From NCBI GenBank assembly GCA_900555805.1, contig USMJ01000028.1, positions 1 through 8,990 of the forward strand: DNA of 8,990 bases, given 5' to 3'. The position numbers were made by a program, and so were the translations under genes. The stretch is from an uncultured Oscillospiraceae bacterium. Lineage in GTDB: Bacteria > Bacillota > Clostridia > Oscillospirales > Acutalibacteraceae. Below are positions 6,445 through 8,990 of the stretch, one piece after another. The first letter of the stretch is position 1, and each line of letters begins with the position of its first letter. The notes beneath the pieces were generated by a model. The model was not told the DNA's origin and did not search any database. It was given only the letters and a program-made list of their open reading frames with translations.

Positions 6445-6945
6445 TTAGCTGTCACCTTGCAGGAGATCCTGCAAAGCCTGCAAACGGGGATCGACTTCTT
6501 TTTTGCAGTCGCACGATCCCTCGTTGAGGTTTTTGCCGCATTTAGGGCAGATTCCCTTGCAATCCTCTTTGCACAAAGTTTTCATCGGCAGTGAAAGATA
6601 TATGTCTTCCATAACAAGCTGCTCGATGTCAAGCTTCATGTCCTCGACGAGAATGAACTCGTCGTTATCCTCATCGTTAAGCTCGGAAACGAGAATATGC
6701 TCAACGGGAACGGTCATGTCTCTCGAAAATTCGGCGGCGCATCTGTCGCACACACCGTCAAAACGAAATTCCGCAGAAGCTCTGAGATAAACTATACCAG
6801 TTTCGTTTTTTATCGAGCCTCTGAGCTTAACGGGAGTTGCGAATGGATACACTCCGTCATAGTCAGCCGATGAAAAATCGAAATCAAAATCGGTTCTTAT
6901 CTCTTCTGCGCCGTTATTAAACACATTTTCAAGATTTATAAACAT
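6445..6945 (-). CDS. yceD: DUF177 (YceD/YlbN) family protein
   Basis: A 166-residue cytoplasmic protein of the DUF177 family, which in E. coli and plastids is linked to normal 23S rRNA accumulation. Visible features are the first cysteine pair C66-x2-C69 (CDRC) and a C-terminal cluster C125, C129, C133, C136, C145 and C147 in LCKEDCKGICPKCGKNLNEG. The latter is probably a zinc site. An acidic stretch (DEDNDE, about 91-96) lies between. The last residues, DPRLQALQDLL, are the usual family ending. Gene order DUF177 then rpmF is conserved across bacteria and confirms the assignment. The ATG at 6945 is preceded by GAGGTGA. The gene lies directly behind a full-consensus promoter, so strong growth-linked expression is expected. 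Confidence 0.95.
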   Translation of the reverse strand: MFINLENVFNNGAEEIRTDFDFDFSSADYDGVYPFATPVKLRGSIKNETGIVYLRASAEFRFDGVCDRCAAEFSRDMTVPVEHILVSELNDEDNDEFILVEDMKLDIEQLVMEDIYLSLPMKTLCKEDCKGICPKCGKNLNEGSCDCKKEVDPRLQALQDLLQGDS

Positions 6946-6966
6946 AACTCACCTCATACTCAAGAT

Positions 6967-6995
6967 ATTATATAGATGTAAGGTGCTTTTGTCAA
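6967..6995 (-). promoter_or_regulatory. full-consensus sigma-A promoter of DUF177-rpmF
   Basis: The minus strand reads TTGACA (6990-6995), exactly 17 bases, then TATAAT (6967-6972). All 12 positions match the vegetative consensus with ideal spacing. The DUF177 ATG is 21 bases downstream of the -10 box, giving a very short leader. Confidence 0.9.
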
Positions 6996-7027
6996 TATCA
7001 ATAATGAAAATTTATCTATTTTTTCTG

Positions 7028-7801
7028 TCAAAACTCGACGGGTTCTCTCTCCGTCGGAATAATGAACTCGATTTCGGGGTGAACTCTGTTCATTATGCTC
7101 TTGAATTCTTCGACATTTCCCCTCTTCGTCATAGGCGGAAATGCGTCATCGAAATGATCCGCAAGCACTGCTTTCGGGCGCGTACTTTCAATAAAAGGCA
7201 TCGTTATTTCCGGAATCTTTGAGTTTCCGCCGTTAGCGAGAACGAGCAGGTCGACATCTTTGGGATATTCGACGCCGTCGACCGTGCCGAACGTGCCTGT
7301 CAGCAGGATCTTTTTATCCTTGTTTTCGATAAGATAGATCATTATTTCGCCGTTGTCGGGCATTATTTTTTGATAGTAGCAAAATTTCAGAAGTGTCGGC
7401 AGCCGCAGGGCGCAGCGGCCGAAAACCGAAAGTATGTAGCCCGAGTCGAATTTCAGGTGCGAACCCTGAAACGCCGTCACTTTAAAGTCGCCGATCTCGG
7501 TCGTGTCGCCCGGTTTAATGATATCTATTCTGCTTTCGGGTACGCCCGACTTCATCAGCGTTTCGGCAGGCGTCTTTGTGCAGTGAACTTTGACGCTCTT
7601 GTCGATTTTCATAATTTCGGGAACGCTTGACAGGTGGTCGAAGTGGCCGTGGGTTATAAAAATATCGCCGAAGCCTGTGAAGCCTTCGACGGGCGTGTTA
7701 TTCTTAAGCCTTTTGTTCATTCTGACAAACGGATCAAACAGCAGCCTTGTCTCCCCGTCATCCAAAGCTACCGTTGCGGTTCCAAACCATGTTATTTTCA
7801 T
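7028..7801 (-). CDS. metallo-beta-lactamase-fold hydrolase, paralog 2
   Basis: This 257-residue cytoplasmic protein has the metallo-beta-lactamase fold, most like UlaG-type or other small MBL hydrolases. The N-terminus MKITWFGTATVALDDG is the first strand pair. The metal motif H51-x-H53-x-D55-H56 is intact (THGHFDH). H115 (GSHLKFD) and H216 (DHFDD, followed by AFPP) are further expected ligands. Where many family members have a GD with the bridging aspartate, this protein has TGTFG at 168-172, so the second metal site may differ. It is about 64% identical, without gaps, to the protein at 7989-8762, showing tandem duplication. It has its own promoter and dyad upstream and GGGAG at the start. 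No terminator was seen after it. Substrate cannot be told. Confidence 0.88.
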   Translation of the reverse strand: MKITWFGTATVALDDGETRLLFDPFVRMNKRLKNNTPVEGFTGFGDIFITHGHFDHLSSVPEIMKIDKSVKVHCTKTPAETLMKSGVPESRIDIIKPGDTTEIGDFKVTAFQGSHLKFDSGYILSVFGRCALRLPTLLKFCYYQKIMPDNGEIMIYLIENKDKKILLTGTFGTVDGVEYPKDVDLLVLANGGNSKIPEITMPFIESTRPKAVLADHFDDAFPPMTKRGNVEEFKSIMNRVHPEIEFIIPTEREPVEF

Positions 7802-7814
7802 CCAAAAACTCCCT

Positions 7815-7830
7815 CTGTTGTATTACACAG
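7815..7830 (-). promoter_or_regulatory. operator-like dyad CTGT-N8-ACAG before MBL paralog 2
   Basis: The minus strand reads CTGTGTAATACAACAG. The outer four bases on each side are inverted repeats. It begins six bases after the -10 box, so it covers the predicted transcription start, and ends 13 bases before the ATG. The same outer motif sits at the same place before paralog 1. Confidence 0.45.
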
Positions 7831-7836
7831 CAAGTA

Positions 7837-7865
7837 ATGATAACACAACAAAGGGAGAAATGCAA
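7837..7865 (-). promoter_or_regulatory. candidate promoter of MBL paralog 2
   Basis: The minus strand has TATCAT (7837-7842, 5/6 to the -10 consensus) and, 17 bases upstream, TTGCAT (7860-7865, 3/6 to the -35 consensus). A 10-bp palindrome AACACGTGTT (7864-7873) overlaps the -35 side and could be an activator or repressor site. Confidence 0.5.
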
Positions 7866-7904
7866 CACGTGTTCGATTTATTTAATAATTATCAATCAGA
7901 ACTT

Positions 7905-7988
7905 AAGCTGAGGAGAGTCGAACCCTATACGCCTAAAGGACATAATTTCCCGCACATTCGGGCGTGTTCGGATTTGCACCCAAGGCTT
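7905..7988 (-). other. unidentified, possibly structured segment with a T-arm-like end
   Basis: These 84 bases lie between the stop codon of MBL paralog 1 and the promoter of paralog 2. On the minus strand, nested pairing is possible: AAGC (first four bases) with GCTT (last four), and CGAACACGCC with GGCGT plus GTTCG across a 5-base bulge. An inner GGG/TCC hairpin also fits. The 3' end reads GGGTTCGACTCTCCTCAGCTT. This resembles the T-arm and 3' end of a tRNA or tmRNA, but no acceptor or anticodon arms fit, so it is not a tRNA gene. It could be a structured 3' UTR, a small RNA or an attachment-site remnant. Confidence 0.3.
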
Positions 7989-8762
7989 TTATACTTCTAT
8001 TGGAACTCTTTCCATCGGGATTATGAACTCGATCTCTGGGTGAGTCTCGCTCATCATATCCCTGAATTTCTCGACGCATACCCTCTTCGTCAAGGGCGGA
8101 AACGCGTCGTCGAAATGGTCGACAAGCACTCGCTTCGGGCGCGTACTTTCAATAAAAGGTCTCGTCAGCTCGGGTATGCTCAGATTTCCGCCGTTGGCGA
8201 GGACGAACATATCGCTGTCGGTCGGATATTCGACGCCGTCGACCGTTCCGAACGAACCCGACAGCAGAATGGATTTTCCGCCGTTTTCTATTTTATACAT
8301 GACGATTTCGTGATTTTCCGGCATATGCAGGTGGTGGTAGAACATATAGAAAAGTTTCGGGAAGAACACCGTGCATCTTCCGAAAACGGAAAATATGTAG
8401 CCTGCGTCGAACTTTATATGCTTACTCTGATAAGCCGTGATTTTGAAGTTCCCGATCTCGACCGTGTCCCCCGGCTCAATAACGCTCACTCTGTTTTTCG
8501 GTACGCCCGACCTTGACAGCGTTTCGGCAGGCGTCTTCGTGCAGTATACGGTCACGTTCTTATCGACCTTTGTCAACCGCGGAACGTCATAGAGATGATC
8601 GAAATGGCCGTGAGTGATGAAAACGCCGTCAAATCCGGCGAAGCCCTCAAGCGGCGTACTGTATTCAAGCTTTTTGTTTCTTCTGACGAACGGATCGAAC
8701 AGAATTTTGCTCTCGCCGTCGTCGATACCGATAGTTGCGGTACCGTACCATGTTACCCTCAT
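7989..8762 (-). CDS. metallo-beta-lactamase-fold hydrolase, paralog 1
   Basis: This 257-residue protein is the tandem partner of the one at 7028-7801 and is cytoplasmic by lack of any signal. I chose the ATG at 8762, not the upstream one at 8834. GGGAGG stands seven bases before it, and the protein then aligns from residue 1 (MRVTWYGTATIG) at exactly the same length as its paralog; the upstream extension has no counterpart. The motif H51-x-H53-x-D55-H56 is intact, with H115 (KHIKFD) and H216 (DHFDD, followed by AFPP). SGSFG replaces the common GD motif at 168-172, as in the paralog (TGTFG). Differences between the two cluster at 136-148 and 233-240, probably surface or substrate-lid regions. 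Substrate unknown. Confidence 0.88.
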   Translation of the reverse strand: MRVTWYGTATIGIDDGESKILFDPFVRRNKKLEYSTPLEGFAGFDGVFITHGHFDHLYDVPRLTKVDKNVTVYCTKTPAETLSRSGVPKNRVSVIEPGDTVEIGNFKITAYQSKHIKFDAGYIFSVFGRCTVFFPKLFYMFYHHLHMPENHEIVMYKIENGGKSILLSGSFGTVDGVEYPTDSDMFVLANGGNLSIPELTRPFIESTRPKRVLVDHFDDAFPPLTKRVCVEKFRDMMSETHPEIEFIIPMERVPIEV

Positions 8763-8774
8763 ATAATATCCTCC

Positions 8775-8790
8775 CTGTCGTTTACGACAG
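8775..8790 (-). promoter_or_regulatory. perfect hairpin/operator dyad before MBL paralog 1
   Basis: CTGTCG-TAAA-CGACAG on the minus strand is a perfect 6-bp inverted repeat with a four-base loop. It touches the GGGAGG ribosome-binding site and overlaps the predicted transcription start. It fits a repressor operator (CTGT-N8-ACAG, shared with paralog 2) or a small mRNA hairpin controlling ribosome access. Confidence 0.5.
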
Positions 8791-8794
8791 TTCG

Positions 8795-8823
8795 ATAATA
8801 TCACACCCGTGACCGAAAAACAA
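8795..8823 (-). promoter_or_regulatory. candidate promoter of MBL paralog 1
   Basis: The minus strand has TATTAT (8795-8800, 5/6 to the -10 consensus) and TTGTTT (8818-8823, 3/6 to the -35 consensus) with a 17-base spacer. The placement matches that of paralog 2, including an ACATGT palindrome near the -35 side where paralog 2 has ACACGTGT. Confidence 0.45.
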
Positions 8824-8930
8824 CATGTGTGCAATTTTGTTACGCTATTTTTACAGTCGGGTAAATAAGTTCATTTTTACTTAAAATTTTGGTTGACAGA
8901 TGTGAATTTATGTGCAGGTTGACGGGATGG

Positions 8931-8990
8931 AAGCGGCGGCGCGCGCCCGGCGCCGCCCGAACTTGCGAGGGTACTCCCGCAGCGGCAGCG
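8931..8990. repeat. GC-rich hairpin segment, possible dispersed repeat, cut by window edge
   Basis: Forty-eight of these 60 bases are G or C, directly beside very AT-rich DNA. GGCGGCGC (8935-8942) and GCGCCGCC (8950-8957) form a perfect 8-bp stem with a 7-base loop. A second imperfect palindrome follows (GCGAGGGTACTCCCGC, 8966-8981). No T-run follows on either strand, so it is not a standard terminator. Two direct copies of GGTTGAC (8891-8897, 8917-8923) precede it. No gene is recognisable. It may be part of an intergenic repeat family, an element boundary or the end of an unseen neighbour. Confidence 0.4.

Noticed and set aside
6207..6455. Minus-strand 82-codon frame over rpmF
   Set aside because: It overlaps L32 in another frame. 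L32 is certain, and the overlapping frame has no independent signal.
7905..7988. Complete tRNA gene on the minus strand
   Set aside because: T-loop-like bases are present, but the T stem has only about three pairs, and no acceptor, D or anticodon arm fits at the right distances.
7590..8516. Long plus-strand open frame (308 codons) across both hydrolase genes and the gap between them
   Set aside because: It is antisense to two well-supported paralogous genes, has no recognisable domain or good ribosome-binding site, and passes through a non-coding gap. It is a shadow of codon bias.
8763..8834. Extended start for MBL paralog 1 at 8834 (24 extra residues)
   Set aside because: The extension would cover the predicted promoter, dyad and ribosome-binding site, has no match in the paralog, and the ATG at 8762 has a strong ribosome-binding site.
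8893..8923. Plus-strand promoter starting with TTGACA at 8893
   Set aside because: The -35 box is perfect, but 16-18 bases downstream there is only AGGTTGAC, no -10-like hexamer, and no gene follows within the window.
8840..8989. Minus-strand frame of 49 codons open from the right edge to a TAA at 8840-8842
   Set aside because: Composition changes sharply in the middle, other frames are also open in the GC-rich part, and the peptide is arginine/alanine-rich then lysine/asparagine-rich. It could be the end of a gene beyond the edge, but nothing supports it.
1..8990. CRISPR array, insertion sequence or prophage genes
   Set aside because: No regularly spaced repeats, transposase, integrase or phage proteins are seen on either strand.

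Overview
The window looks like chromosome from a low-to-mid-GC anaerobic Clostridia member, probably a gut Oscillospirales/Ruminococcaceae-type bacterium. This is inferred from gene content: a DUF512 protein beside der, DUF177-L32, a zinc-ribbon/BspA-type repeat protein and a chagasin-like inhibitor, with strong GGAGG ribosome-binding sites. No marker here fixes the species. All nine genes read on the minus strand, so transcription runs from high to low coordinates. The long plus-strand open frames are shadows of these genes.

From right to left. The right edge (about 8931-8990) is an abrupt 80% GC segment with a strong hairpin and no recognisable gene. Next are two tandem metallo-beta-lactamase-fold paralogs of exactly 257 residues each (7989-8762 and 7028-7801), about 64% identical by hand alignment. 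Each has its own candidate promoter and a CTGT-N8-ACAG dyad just upstream of its ribosome-binding site. Between them lies an unexplained, possibly structured 84-base segment (7905-7988) with a tRNA/tmRNA T-arm-like end. Then comes a ribosome-related unit, a DUF177 zinc-binding protein and ribosomal protein L32 (6217-6945), driven by a full-consensus TTGACA-17-TATAAT promoter and closed by a terminator.

The next unit pairs a radical-SAM-like DUF512 protein with the ribosome-assembly GTPase Der (3457-6105). Der's ribosome-binding site directly follows the DUF512 stop codon, and the unit ends in a terminator. An AT-rich gene follows (2364-3200) for a membrane-anchored zinc-ribbon protein with a degenerate BspA-type leucine-rich-repeat region; inverted repeats flank it and one overlaps its stop codon. 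Thioredoxin (1946-2266) is a self-contained transcription unit.

The left part holds a two-gene operon: a membrane-embedded M28-family metallopeptidase (540-1760), then a chagasin-like (I42) peptidase-inhibitor protein (73-507). It has a strong promoter, a leader with a perfect 10-bp inverted repeat, and a terminator at 15-53.

Most of the window is ordinary housekeeping. The parts that invite a second look are the peptidase/inhibitor operon, the duplicated hydrolases with a shared operator-like dyad, the segment between them, the zinc-ribbon cassette and the GC-rich right edge. No stretch over 300 bases lacks a gene.
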